DNA of 64,000 bases. Source: Pseudomonadota bacterium. GTDB lineage: Bacteria > Desulfobacterota > Desulfobacteria > Desulfobacterales > Desulfobacteraceae. Each line of letters opens with the position of its first letter. The first letter of the stretch is position 1. The translations under genes were made by a program, and so were the position numbers. The stretch lies in NCBI GenBank assembly GCA_018821535.1, contig JAHJLV010000053.1, positions 124,001 through 188,000 on the forward strand. The letters run 5' to 3'. This document shows positions 9,504 to 18,275 of the stretch, piece by piece. The notes below the pieces were generated by a model. The model was not told where the DNA came from. It was given only the letters and a program-made list of their open reading frames with translations, and made no database searches.

Positions 9504-10028
9504 TCATTGTCTGTCCATTTGCACCGGCACCCTGCACAGCGGTTTATGGGTAAAGGTGGCAGAAGGATCAATGATAAAATCATTTTCCAGATCCGTCCTG
9601 CCGATCAGAACCTGGTAGTTGAAATTGCTTCTGTCTATCAGGCTCATTCTGATTTCCTTGTGAATGCCGCCTAAACAGATTTCCATATTGACGACCAGAC
9701 GTTCTTCAAGACCTCCGCCTTTTCGTTTGATTTTGACAGAATCAATCACCTTTTTTTCAAGGAGGATGGTTTTGGGTTTTGCCTTTTTTGAATGATCTCT
9801 GAGTTCAAAACTGACCCATGTCTCTTTATCCCGTTCGAATTTTTTCAGGTCATAGGCGTTAATTGCCGAACTCTTTGCACCGGTGTCCATTTTTGCACGC
9901 AGTTTCATATTTCCCGGATATACCCGGATCATTTCAAGCCACCCTAAGACTTCCCTGCTTTGGGCAGACACAGGAGACACTGACACTAAAAAAGTAAAAC
10001 AGATCAGTATCAATATATGTTTTTTCAT
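9504..10028 (-). CDS. Exported retropepsin-like (RimB/Zn-protease family) protein
   Basis: Small exported protein of the family annotated as ATP-dependent zinc protease (PF05618 type), which has a retropepsin-like aspartic protease fold. The ATG at 10028 gives 174 residues with a clear signal peptide (MKKHILILICFTFLVSVSPVSAQ, cut near residue 23). The candidate catalytic motif is RAKMDTGAKSSAIN, with Asp-Thr-Gly at 48-50. A C-terminal VLIGRTDLENDFIIDP block resembles the family's ILGR segment. The frame also admits a TTG one codon earlier, but the ATG has AAAGGG at better spacing. It is the first gene of the run with the 7TM and ATP-grasp proteins. Whether it acts as a protease is not shown by sequence. 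Confidence 0.85.
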   Translation of the reverse strand: MKKHILILICFTFLVSVSPVSAQSREVLGWLEMIRVYPGNMKLRAKMDTGAKSSAINAYDLKKFERDKETWVSFELRDHSKKAKPKTILLEKKVIDSVKIKRKGGGLEERLVVNMEICLGGIHKEIRMSLIDRSNFNYQVLIGRTDLENDFIIDPSATFTHKPLCRVPVQMDRQ

Positions 10029-10134
10029 CAATTTTTTCCCTTTGAAAACCCTCTTTAATTATTTTGAGTCCGTTCAGATAATGTGAATAGTTATCTTGGC
10101 AAACCCGAATTTTACATCCTTATACAGCCTATTC

Positions 10135-10520
10135 TTATAATTTGCAAAAAAAACTCGACAAAGATGTATCAAATCTTCCGGTTTTAAGAAAAAAACTCAC
10201 CTGTCCGCATACATTTTTTTTGTTCATAATTAACGTGTGGGAGTCATGCGTGATTAAAAAATCCTTCATTCCTTTCAACTCAGCGCTTCTGACGGAGACT
10301 TTGTCGTCATCTTTGCCCGGGATGATCAAGGACAGAATGGGATTACCTGAACAGCCAGATTTTCGATTGTATTTTTCCGTGAAGGATACGCCTGATTAAT
10401 AACGTTAAAGCCTTTTTTTTCAGATGGGCTTCAAGGGTTGACAACGATTTTTTTTGTCCGCGCAAGTCCATGAAGCAGAATGACGCAATCGCAGGACTTG
10501 TCTGTGTTCTGATCAGCCAC
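10135..10520 (-). pseudogene. Decayed alpha/beta-hydrolase (lipase) gene
   Basis: Read on the minus strand, this region encodes fragments of one alpha/beta-hydrolase in consistent order but in shifted frames. The first (from about 10520) gives CVILLHGLARTKK, the oxyanion-hole strand of bacterial lipases. After a frame change near the A8 run at 10446-10453 comes STLEAHL. A second change in the A8 run at 10412-10419 leads to GFNVINQAYPSRKNTIENLA, then a TGA. The last fragment (10329 to 10135) gives DDDKVSVRSAELKGM and SHTLIMNKKN...FFLKTGRF, which hold the catalytic Asp and His. The GxSxG nucleophile region is missing, so there is an internal deletion as well as two frameshifts. Together the fragments cover less than half of a normal protein. 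The family assignment comes from the motifs and their order. Confidence 0.82.
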
Positions 10521-10525
10521 AGGAG

Positions 10526-11299
10526 CTAAATCTTTTTCCCGATATAGAAAACATAGCCGTAAAAGTCTTTATATCGGTAATATAATTCAGCTTCATGTCT
10601 TTGATTTGCGATGAGTTCTTCAGCTGCTTTATTACCTGAATATTTTTTCAAAAAGTTTTTCTGTGCAGGAATTTGCGGGATATAAAAATGTTCAGTCCAA
10701 CAATTTTCAGGCAGAACAAAACTGGCAATTGGAATGTACTCAGCTTTTTGCATTTGTGCGACTTTATTTGGGATGGTATCTATCTCCGGATACGCATCCT
10801 TCCAGAATTCGTCGATTTCGACAGGCCGTTCTTCGGTAAACCATGAGGCCTCAGAAACGGCAATATAGCCTCCGGTTTTCAAAAACTTACGCCATTCATT
10901 CAAGCCCCGCTCAAACCCGATATTGTAGATTGCGCCTTCCGACCAGATAAGGTCTAATTCTTCATGCTGAAAAGGAAGGTTGTCCATCGAACCCACCATA
11001 CCATTTATTCGATCCTGAAAATTCAATTTGTTAGCATTAATGTTAAACAGATCTATAAAGGTGGAAAACAAATCGATACCTGTGATATGTCCTGGCGTAT
11101 GACAAGCCATTACCATTGTCTGACCGCCGGTTCCACAACCGATATCAGCAATGCGGGATTCGTTTGTCAGATTATCAATAAAGCTTAAGGCTTTAATAGT
11201 TGCTTCAGGGCTACCCGGCCCTTGTCGTTTCATACCTGAATAATATTCGCAGATTAATTTGAAGTCAAATTCGTGGATTGATTTTGTTTCTTCATTCAT
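10526..11299 (-). CDS. Class I SAM-dependent methyltransferase
   Basis: Cytoplasmic methyltransferase of 257 residues with the Rossmann-like SAM fold. Motif I is [11 protein letters not shown] at about residues 51-61, followed by [10 protein letters not shown] (motif II acidic residue) and [15 protein letters not shown] (motif IV region). The substrate is not evident. The family is widespread in anaerobes as a stand-alone gene. Its stop codon abuts the 5' end of the decayed hydrolase gene. Upstream is a 299-base AT-rich stretch shared with the divergent crystallin-like gene. No strong ribosome site was seen before the ATG. Confidence 0.8.
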   Translation of the reverse strand: MNEETKSIHEFDFKLICEYYSGMKRQGPGSPEATIKALSFIDNLTNESRIADIGCGTGGQTMVMACHTPGHITGIDLFSTFIDLFNINANKLNFQDRINGMVGSMDNLPFQHEELDLIWSEGAIYNIGFERGLNEWRKFLKTGGYIAVSEASWFTEERPVEIDEFWKDAYPEIDTIPNKVAQMQKAEYIPIASFVLPENCWTEHFYIPQIPAQKNFLKKYSGNKAAEELIANQRHEAELYYRYKDFYGYVFYIGKKI

Positions 11300-11598
11300 G
11301 ATTTTTATCCGGTTTTTTCAGAAAAAAGTCAGCCAACTGTTAATATGGTGGGAAAGTTGTTCCAACAAAGATTATGTTCTGTGTTGCATCTATTTGTTTT
11401 CAATTTAGATATGATTCATATTTAAATATAGCTAAAATGTCAATGAAAACTGTTTATTTAAAAAATCACATGCTATTGCCTTGCAGAATTACAGAAAGAA
11501 AGAACGTTGCTTTATTCTAAAAAGAATAATATATTTTTTGTTTTAAGTTACCATGTCGGTACATGGTTAAATCTATATATACAAAAAGGAGAAAAACA
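11300..11598. other. AT-rich intergenic region with a short palindrome
   Basis: This non-coding stretch separates the divergent methyltransferase and crystallin-like genes. It is strongly AT-rich, so promoters for both are expected, but I could not place convincing -35/-10 pairs. The one distinct element is ACCATGT-CGGT-ACATGGT (11550-11567), a perfect 7-bp inverted repeat about 30 bases before the crystallin-like start codon. It could be an operator or a 5' UTR hairpin. Confidence 0.4.
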
Positions 11599-12678
11599 AT
11601 GCGCAATCATGCAGGCTGGCTATTTTTATTCGTTTTTTCCTTTCTTCTATTTTCCAGCATCGTGACAGCAGATCCCGGTACGAATGAAATCATCCTTTTC
11701 GAACACCCCAATTTTGTGGGACAAAGCAAAACCTATACACTGAAGTCCGGGCAAAGACATCTGATTGTTCATGATCTTGGTGCATTGCGAAATAAAATAT
11801 CCTCCTTGCAGGCCGGGTCGGATGTCGCTGTTGTTTTATGCGCCAATCCTCCGGCGGAATATCAGGCTGTTACTGATATTCAGGCCTCGTTGACCGGTTT
11901 TCATGAGACGGTCAACTCAACTGCTTTTCACGATGCGCTGATTATTTATCGTCCCAAACAGGGGTTTCCGGGCCATATTGTTCTGGAGTCCATCGGGGAG
12001 AAGAGTTCCGGTCTTTTTACCTCCCACAGACCCGGTGTGTACTACTATTTCGAGCCTGGGGTTGAAGGCCGCAATAGTCTTGAAGTCGGCCGTCTCCCGG
12101 AACACACCAACGACAATTTCGATCGGCTTGTTCTTTCGCCGGGTAAACTGGGCAGTATCAGAGTAAACCTCTACCCGCATCCGCAATTTATGGGAACGCC
12201 GCTTGAATTTCCCGGAAAAGGATCTTCCGCACGGATCTTTTCTTTATGGGATTTCAATATTGGCGATCAGGTGTCTTCCTTTATTCTTGCATTTGAACCG
12301 GTATCCAAGGTCGGAGGGGCGGTTTCTTCAAAACCAAAACCGGCTCCGCCCCCCATGCTGCCGGTGATCATGGAAGCCAAGCCGATTCCAGCACAACCGC
12401 AACCCATGGCACCGCCGGCAACAGTTTCGATGGCCGGAAGCTGGAACAGTTCCATCAACCTGCCCTACGAAATTGAGCAGGATGGAGATACCATATCCTG
12501 GTTTTTGCCCATTGCCCTGCAAAAGGCTAAAGGGACAATATCCGGAGATATTGTGGATGTGACCTGGGTGGATCTTAAGGGTGCTGGCGGTAATTCCGGA
12601 AAAATTATAAAAAAAGACAGTGCAGGGCGTGCGTTGGAAATTCACTGGAAAGACGGGGTGATCTTTTTTCGAAAATAA
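11599..12678 (+). CDS. Exported beta/gamma-crystallin-like protein
   Basis: Secreted protein of 359 residues. The ATG at 11599 has AAGGAG eight bases upstream; an in-frame ATG at 11563 lacks this. The signal peptide spans residues 1-24, with a likely cut before DPG. Two segments resemble Greek-key crystallin motifs: EIILFEHPNFVGQSKTYTL just after the signal, and SIRVNLYPHPQFMGTPLEF around residue 195. Bacterial members often bind calcium, but I did not identify the N/D-N/D-x-x-S/T-S sites with confidence. A proline-rich linker (about 240-285) leads to an 80-residue C-terminal domain starting MAGSWNSSINLPYEI that I do not recognise. It opens a four-gene block of exported proteins. Confidence 0.72.
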   Translation: MRNHAGWLFLFVFSFLLFSSIVTADPGTNEIILFEHPNFVGQSKTYTLKSGQRHLIVHDLGALRNKISSLQAGSDVAVVLCANPPAEYQAVTDIQASLTGFHETVNSTAFHDALIIYRPKQGFPGHIVLESIGEKSSGLFTSHRPGVYYYFEPGVEGRNSLEVGRLPEHTNDNFDRLVLSPGKLGSIRVNLYPHPQFMGTPLEFPGKGSSARIFSLWDFNIGDQVSSFILAFEPVSKVGGAVSSKPKPAPPPMLPVIMEAKPIPAQPQPMAPPATVSMAGSWNSSINLPYEIEQDGDTISWFLPIALQKAKGTISGDIVDVTWVDLKGAGGNSGKIIKKDSAGRALEIHWKDGVIFFRK

Positions 12679-12776
12679 TATGGGTCATTGATCCGGCCCG
12701 GACAGATGTATTGATCAGCACCAGAGAACCATTGTCAGCAATCTGAAAACAAAGCATACATATTTTGGAGGATGGT

Positions 12777-13739
12777 ATGAGAAAGTTTACCAGTTGTTCA
12801 ATGAAAAACGGAATACTGCTTCTTGCTTCTGCGGTTATTTTTTTCGGGCTTTACGGCGCTGCTGCCGCAACCGGCCCGGTTGTAAGCGGAGCAATCAAAC
12901 AGGGGGGCGGGGTATCAGCGACACCGATTTCCATTCCCCGCCCCATTCAACTTGAAAAATTTACAGATTTTGTGCCGATAAACAAAGACCAGGCCTCATC
13001 CGGTCAGGTATTGGGCGCTGTGCCGGGCAGTATTGACGGGTGCGATCTTGTATCGGTGGAGGACAGCAATATGGTGTTGTCCCTGCGTTACCGGACTGCC
13101 CCGACAGTGAAGGGACCGGTCTATTCCGGCGCCTTCATCTATGATGAAAACCAGCAGAGTATTGATGCAGGGTATAAACCCAATGCGCTCAGACAGCTGC
13201 CGGAAGGCACCACTCAAACCATTCTGGTACTGCCGCCCAAACCCTTTCAATCCCAGTATATTATGACCTTTTTAATTCAGTCGGGAAAGGTCATTGTTAA
13301 CGGCCGCTTCAAGCTGCCCTTTTTGTGGGATGGGCAGAATGGACGGCTGATTCAGGAAGCACAGGTAAAAATGAATCAGGAAAAGAAGGATACCGACCTT
13401 CAAAACAAGGCCCAGTTTTGCCGTTCTTATGCCAGCCAGGCGCTTGCCCAGTATGAACTGGCTGTAAAACATAAGCTTTCCGGCATTGTGCCGCCGGTAT
13501 GGAGCAATGATTATGACAGCCATTATAACTGGTGTATGACAGTTCCAGATGAAACCGCCAGTCAGGGAAATGAGATCAGAACCGCATATTTAAAAAAACA
13601 TGCGGCAGCCGATGCAGCCACCCTTCCCGATGCCATGGCAAAGAAACCGGCTGCGCTGCCTGAAAAACCGATCCTGAAAGGGCCGGGTATCAAAAAGCCC
13701 ATTCAGATCAAAGGATTTGATCCCGGCCGGGGGCCATAA
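12777..13739 (+). CDS. Exported protein with one Cys...HYNWC module
   Basis: I do not recognise a named family. The ATG at 12777 is five bases after GGAGG and gives 320 residues; the frame could begin at a TTG at 12765, but that overlaps the ribosome site. A signal peptide covers about residues 1-35 (hydrophobic LLLASAVIFFGLYGAAAA). After an unassigned beta-rich region comes a short module at about residues 215-253: FCRSYASQALAQY, then PPVWSNDYDSHYNWC. The same module occurs twice in the large exported protein at 15.0 kb. The C-terminus is rich in Pro, Lys and Ala and probably disordered. The neighbouring deiminase begins only a few bases after the stop, so the genes are likely co-transcribed. 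Confidence 0.7.
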   Translation: MRKFTSCSMKNGILLLASAVIFFGLYGAAAATGPVVSGAIKQGGGVSATPISIPRPIQLEKFTDFVPINKDQASSGQVLGAVPGSIDGCDLVSVEDSNMVLSLRYRTAPTVKGPVYSGAFIYDENQQSIDAGYKPNALRQLPEGTTQTILVLPPKPFQSQYIMTFLIQSGKVIVNGRFKLPFLWDGQNGRLIQEAQVKMNQEKKDTDLQNKAQFCRSYASQALAQYELAVKHKLSGIVPPVWSNDYDSHYNWCMTVPDETASQGNEIRTAYLKKHAAADAATLPDAMAKKPAALPEKPILKGPGIKKPIQIKGFDPGRGP

Positions 13740-13743
13740 AACC

Positions 13744-14928
13744 TTGTTTCGGCAGTTGCTGCTGATCGGTTTCTTTATGGTGGGGCTGTGCATCTTCCGG
13801 TGTGTTGATGGTTTTGCTGAAACCGGATTTATCTATCCTGCGGAATGGGAACCCCATACGTCCGTGTGGATGGGCTTTCGCACCCATGATGAAGGCCTGG
13901 TTCATGAAGCCTTTTTGCAGCAGCTCATCCAGACTGTGACGGATCATGTTCATGTGCATCTGGTGGTCGAAGACCAGGGACTTTTCTCGGAACAGCCCAT
14001 CTATTTCTCCATGCTGGGCATAGACCCGTCCAGGATTACAGTTCAAATTCTGAAGCCCGCTGATTTTTGGTTCCGGGATTCAGGGCCGCTTTTTCTGGTC
14101 AACCAACGGAAGCAAAAGGCTGTTGCTGATTTTAATTTCAGTAATTACCAAAATACAGGATTAAAAAACCGATCTCAAAAAGCCAAAGATCTTGATCAAA
14201 TTGACCGGAACATTGCAGGCCACAGGCGCCTGCCGCTGATTGCTTCACCTGTTGTCCTTGAAGGCGGCGCCTTTGATGTAAACGGAAATGGTACGATTCT
14301 TCTGTCTTCCCTTATTTTACAGCGCAATCCGGATATGACAAAGGAAACCATTGAACAGGAGATCCTGCGCACTCTGGGCCAGAAAAAAGCAATCTGGCTC
14401 AACCGGGGACTGGCCCAGGATCCGCAAGGGGCACAGCAGATAGCAGAAGGATATTGGGGCCGGGGCACCGGTGGGCACGTGGATCAATTTGCCCGGTTTG
14501 TCAATCCCGGCACGATTCTCCTGGCATGGACAGATGCCCCTCATCCGGTCAACCGGATCAATCATGACCGGATGAGGGAAAATTACCGGATTTTGCTCAA
14601 GGAAACCGATCAGGATGGAAATGCGTTCACCATTATAAAGGTCCCGCTGCCGGAGCTTGACATACAACAAACAGTTTCAAGCAAAACCGATGCTGTATAT
14701 GATGTGGCCGCAACCAGTTACCTGAATTTTTTGATTACCAACGGGCTGGTTCTGGTTCCTGAATACTGGGCTCCGGGAAAGCCTTTATCCGTCAAGCAAA
14801 AAGATGATTTTATGAAGAATTTAATGAAACATTTTTTCCCCGGCCGGGAGATTAAAACCATCAACCCGATCAGCCTGAATCGGTATGGCGGTGGTTTGCA
14901 CTGCATTTATCAGCAGGAACCGCAATGA
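13744..14928 (+). CDS. Exported agmatine/peptidyl-arginine deiminase family protein
   Basis: Guanidine-group-modifying enzyme family (PF04371 type: agmatine deiminase and Porphyromonas-type peptidylarginine deiminase). Active-site blocks are in order: ADFWFRDSGP (about residue 105), LEGGAFDVNG (about 173), GGHVDQFARF (about 243), and the nucleophilic Cys in RYGGGLHCIYQQEP near the C-terminus. It differs from typical agmatine deiminases in having an N-terminal signal sequence (FRQLLLIGFFMVGLCIF) ahead of the GFIYPAEWEPH start of the domain. The start is uncertain: TTG 13744 follows GGGGG at sensible spacing and clears the previous stop; TTG 13717 and ATG 13777 are in frame. Export suggests an extracellular or periplasmic substrate, either free agmatine/arginine derivatives or protein arginines; the sequence cannot decide. 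Confidence 0.82.
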   Translation: MFRQLLLIGFFMVGLCIFRCVDGFAETGFIYPAEWEPHTSVWMGFRTHDEGLVHEAFLQQLIQTVTDHVHVHLVVEDQGLFSEQPIYFSMLGIDPSRITVQILKPADFWFRDSGPLFLVNQRKQKAVADFNFSNYQNTGLKNRSQKAKDLDQIDRNIAGHRRLPLIASPVVLEGGAFDVNGNGTILLSSLILQRNPDMTKETIEQEILRTLGQKKAIWLNRGLAQDPQGAQQIAEGYWGRGTGGHVDQFARFVNPGTILLAWTDAPHPVNRINHDRMRENYRILLKETDQDGNAFTIIKVPLPELDIQQTVSSKTDAVYDVAATSYLNFLITNGLVLVPEYWAPGKPLSVKQKDDFMKNLMKHFFPGREIKTINPISLNRYGGGLHCIYQQEPQ

Positions 14929-14965
14929 AGACAAAAATGAATATTTTTTTTACATGGAGGACATA

Positions 14966-17900
14966 ATGCAACCATCAGCCTATGACCATCGTTTTAGTGC
15001 AGGGATCGTTTTCGTATTCTTCATCCTGGTAATGCCGATGATTATTTGTTTATCATCGGCGTCTGCCGTTAATCTGGAAGCCTGCCGGCGGTATGCTGCC
15101 GAGTCTGTCCGGCAGAATGAGCAGAATGTCGCCTTGAAAGCCGGATTTACAGGGCCGGCATGGAACAGCAGCTTTGATCACCACTATAACTGGTGTGTTC
15201 AGGGAAACAATCTGGCGGACACACCGACGCATCTGGCAAACCGGGAAAAGGCGCTCCAGGAAAATGCCATAAAATTTGCAAAGGAAGCATTTAAACGATA
15301 TGGCACTGAATCAGTGAGGCAGTTTAATGAATCCAAAGCCATGGGTGCCGGCTTTGGCCCGCCGGTATGGAGTCCGGATTATAACTCCCATTACAACTGG
15401 TGCCGTCAGGGCAAAAATGTATTGACCACACCGGGTCATCTGGCCAGCCGTGAAAAAGCACTTCAGGAATATGCCATTTTGCACAATAAAGGACCTGCAA
15501 TGAAGATGCTGCAGGGTGTCAAGGCTGTTGAAATGGGCAAACCTTCCGCTTCCCCGGCATATGGTAAACCAGCCATGGCTGCCAAACCCAAAAATAACAG
15601 CGTTGCCCTTGCCGGACGAAAGGGGCTCAGGCAATCCATTGGGCGCCAAAACGGGGGAAAGCTTGAATTGACTCCATCCACACCGTTTTTAATACCTGAA
15701 GGCGCTCTGGAGATCAAGTCTCTCATTGATATACCGGAAACCGGTCTTTACAAAATACATTTGAATATAGCCAGGACCTATCCGGGCGTTTCGGTCAGCC
15801 CGCGGATTGATGCTGAAACAATCTCATATCAATTGCAGCAGAAAAACAGTATTGATGCTTTAAAACCGACACTGAATGCAGCCAAATTCAATTTACCGGT
15901 TCAGAATAAAGCCGTATTCCAAAAAACCGCATCAGGTTCATATGTCCCCTGGATTGTCAGTGACCGTTCCATTTCCACCGCTGCCCCGGTGCCATCGGAT
16001 TATTATTTCTGGGTGGATAAAGCGCATCTTCCGGCAAACGGAAAACTGCAATTCCGCCTTCAGGTGACGGGCACTGAAAAAAACAGCAGCAGCACATCCA
16101 AAGGAGAGATCGGAGAGTCCGGATTTGTTGCCACAACACCAGCCTTGCTTAAAGATCATGCCCAGGTTAAGGGCAGCTTTTCAGTTGACCATGTGGTGTC
16201 TTATAAAACGGCATTTAAAGATAAATTCACCGTTAACGGTTCGTATGTCCCCTATTCAATCGTGACACTCCCATCGGTTCAGCACAGCGGCATGAAATTC
16301 AGTGTGATTGAAACACCGGTTCTGGAGCTTTCCAGTAAACAAAATACTCAGGAATCCCCCGCGCTTTCATTTTTTGTGGCCAATGCAGAAAGGCTGTCCT
16401 CCCAGAGCGGTCAGTTAGATGAGGGTGCAGGTGCCCTGGGCGGTGTTACTGTGGTGAAAAATCAAAATGCATGGATTTACAGGCAGGTATTCACCAGGGA
16501 ATACGGACAGGCAAAGGATTGCGGGAGCCTGACGTTCAATGGTGCTGCCATTTGTTCAAAATGGAAACAGGTTCGATATTATGATTGGGACATGCCGCCA
16601 AAAGGGTACAATGGATCTTTCCTCTATGATATTGAAAATCCGCCCACAGGAAGCTATAGCTTTGTTGTTGCCAATAACCCCATTGACGCACGGGTCACCT
16701 CTTTGGAATTGTTTACCACCCGGGGATGGTTGACGGATTCAAGGCTTATTGCCGGTGATAATCTACGCAATGAGGTGGTGGTGGCTGCGCGAAATGCAGC
16801 GCCAGTAAAATGGACATATGTGGCAGAGCTTTCCAGGATAACCATATCAGACCAGGCAGAAACCGAGGATGATAAGTCAGATGAGCATTTCGGGGAATTT
16901 TCCCTCCTGGCCACATCTGTTTTAAGCGAACCGCTCAGGGATAATCAAATAGCAGTCGGGCCAGACCAGATCTTCAGTCGTTCCATGCCTTTTCCCATGA
17001 TCGATAACGAAGACCGTCCAAAGAACTTTGGCATGCGGCCATTGGCAAACAAAGGCGGAGATCCGGTCAATAATAAAGGCGCAACAACCTATCCCAGAGT
17101 ACCCATCTTTGTGATGGATTATAATACCCTGGAAGCATATGACAGTCTGCTGCTGAATGTTCTGATGACCGAACATGATGAAAAAACATTCTGGCAGGAA
17201 AATGGTGCGGTGATCACAGCTTTTTTCAACTACGTCAAAGATGCGGGCGGAAGTTTTGTGGGATCTAATCCGCTGGGGTTTGCAAAGGGTCTTTATGCCT
17301 TTGCTGCAACCGAGTTAAATTCCAGTACCCAGGTATATGATTTTATGGGAAATGCAGCCCTGGCCGTATTTAAAAAAGACAATTTCGGGCTTAAAGATAT
17401 GAATGAAACAATATACACGCCCGAGGGTCCTGCAGACGCCAATTGCTTTGATATGTCATACAGTGCCGAAAATCAGGGGCAGGCATCTGTGTCATCGTCT
17501 GCTCCCAAATGCGGCAATTCAAGAAATATAACTTCAACCATAAAACTTCGAAAAATACAGCAGCTGGACAGCTGGGCTGATGTCCAGTTGATCAATTATA
17601 CGCCGGTGGACAATGCCATATTCCCATTTATGCCCGAGTATGCAATGAAAACCATGGCCCCGGATAAAAAATGGGATCAATATCTGACGGAAGGGCTGTT
17701 ATCAAACAGTCACAGCAGTTATCAGGTCTCTGTGTTCAATGATATCAAACCCGGAAAAACAGTGACTGTCCGGGCACCGCAACAGCCGTCACATAACCCA
17801 TCTGTGTCCTCCATCAATAAAGGAGTGCTCCTGGGAAGCGAGTGGGAACGCGGTCAGCAAACCCCGAACAGCCAGTACTGGAACGGAAAGGGATTTACTT

Positions 17901-18166
17901 ATTATCAGGCGATATTGGAAGATGGTACGGCTTTTGGAAGGACTCCTGCAGCAGTCATCTCCTTTACCCTGTACCATGAGGATGTCATTAAGCACGCCGA
18001 AGAAAAGGATTACTACTGGTTTGATGCGGATGGAAATGTGAACACCATCGGTATAAAATCGACCAGGATACCAAACAGCGATTTTTACAGGGTGGATATA
18101 AAACTGTTGGATTCAGGCGACTGGCTTGCCGAGGCAAATTTTGTGGCCTATGTTTATGTGAATTGA
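14966..18166 (+). CDS. Large exported protein with two HYNWC modules
   Basis: No named family recognised. The ATG at 14966 follows GGAGG by five bases and gives 1066 residues; a longer frame from 14885 overlaps the deiminase gene and lacks a ribosome site. A signal peptide (about residues 1-34, hydrophobic IVFVFFILVMPMIICL) ends near SASA. Two copies of the HYNWC module follow at about 40-77 and 109-146, each followed by a similar THLANREKALQE / GHLASREKALQE helix. The remaining 900 residues are a mixed, Ser/Asn-rich sequence with no transmembrane segment, containing beta-sandwich-like stretches (for example TGLYKIHLNIARTYPGV). It is the last gene of the exported block. An extracellular structural or matrix role is inference. 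Confidence 0.7.
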   Translation: MQPSAYDHRFSAGIVFVFFILVMPMIICLSSASAVNLEACRRYAAESVRQNEQNVALKAGFTGPAWNSSFDHHYNWCVQGNNLADTPTHLANREKALQENAIKFAKEAFKRYGTESVRQFNESKAMGAGFGPPVWSPDYNSHYNWCRQGKNVLTTPGHLASREKALQEYAILHNKGPAMKMLQGVKAVEMGKPSASPAYGKPAMAAKPKNNSVALAGRKGLRQSIGRQNGGKLELTPSTPFLIPEGALEIKSLIDIPETGLYKIHLNIARTYPGVSVSPRIDAETISYQLQQKNSIDALKPTLNAAKFNLPVQNKAVFQKTASGSYVPWIVSDRSISTAAPVPSDYYFWVDKAHLPANGKLQFRLQVTGTEKNSSSTSKGEIGESGFVATTPALLKDHAQVKGSFSVDHVVSYKTAFKDKFTVNGSYVPYSIVTLPSVQHSGMKFSVIETPVLELSSKQNTQESPALSFFVANAERLSSQSGQLDEGAGALGGVTVVKNQNAWIYRQVFTREYGQAKDCGSLTFNGAAICSKWKQVRYYDWDMPPKGYNGSFLYDIENPPTGSYSFVVANNPIDARVTSLELFTTRGWLTDSRLIAGDNLRNEVVVAARNAAPVKWTYVAELSRITISDQAETEDDKSDEHFGEFSLLATSVLSEPLRDNQIAVGPDQIFSRSMPFPMIDNEDRPKNFGMRPLANKGGDPVNNKGATTYPRVPIFVMDYNTLEAYDSLLLNVLMTEHDEKTFWQENGAVITAFFNYVKDAGGSFVGSNPLGFAKGLYAFAATELNSSTQVYDFMGNAALAVFKKDNFGLKDMNETIYTPEGPADANCFDMSYSAENQGQASVSSSAPKCGNSRNITSTIKLRKIQQLDSWADVQLINYTPVDNAIFPFMPEYAMKTMAPDKKWDQYLTEGLLSNSHSSYQVSVFNDIKPGKTVTVRAPQQPSHNPSVSSINKGVLLGSEWERGQQTPNSQYWNGKGFTYYQAILEDGTAFGRTPAAVISFTLYHEDVIKHAEEKDYYWFDADGNVNTIGIKSTRIPNSDFYRVDIKLLDSGDWLAEANFVAYVYVN
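15083..15403 (+). repeat. Two tandem HYNWC modules within the large exported protein
   Basis: Copy 1 (15083-15196) encodes CRRYAAESVRQ...GPAWNSSFDHHYNWC. Copy 2 (15291-15403) encodes FKRYGTESVRQ...GPPVWSPDYNSHYNWC. A third copy lies in the upstream gene at 13419-13535 (CRSYASQALAQ...PPVWSNDYDSHYNWC). The shared pattern is [C/K]-R-x-Y-x-x-[E/Q]-[S/A]-[V/L]-x-Q, a variable spacer, P-x-W-[S/N]-x-[D/S]-[Y/F]-[D/N]-x-HYNWC. Copy 2 lacks the leading cysteine. Confidence 0.8.
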
Positions 18167-18275
18167 TCCCGGATAGATTATCCGATCCGGACGGCGGGCT
18201 TGCGAAGACATGCCGATACTGGTATACAGGAATGGCTTGATTTTAATGAAGGTTTAAATATGCGGGGTTGAACAT

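Noticed and set aside
10142-10399. Plus-strand 85-codon open frame between the retropepsin and methyltransferase genes
   Set aside because: It has no recognisable motif or ribosome site and lies opposite the lipase pseudogene, whose minus-strand fragments explain the region.
10463-10500. CAAGTCC...GGACTTG hairpin as a methyltransferase terminator
   Set aside because: There is no T-run on the minus strand, and the bases encode the HGLART part of the decayed lipase, so the pairing is probably chance.
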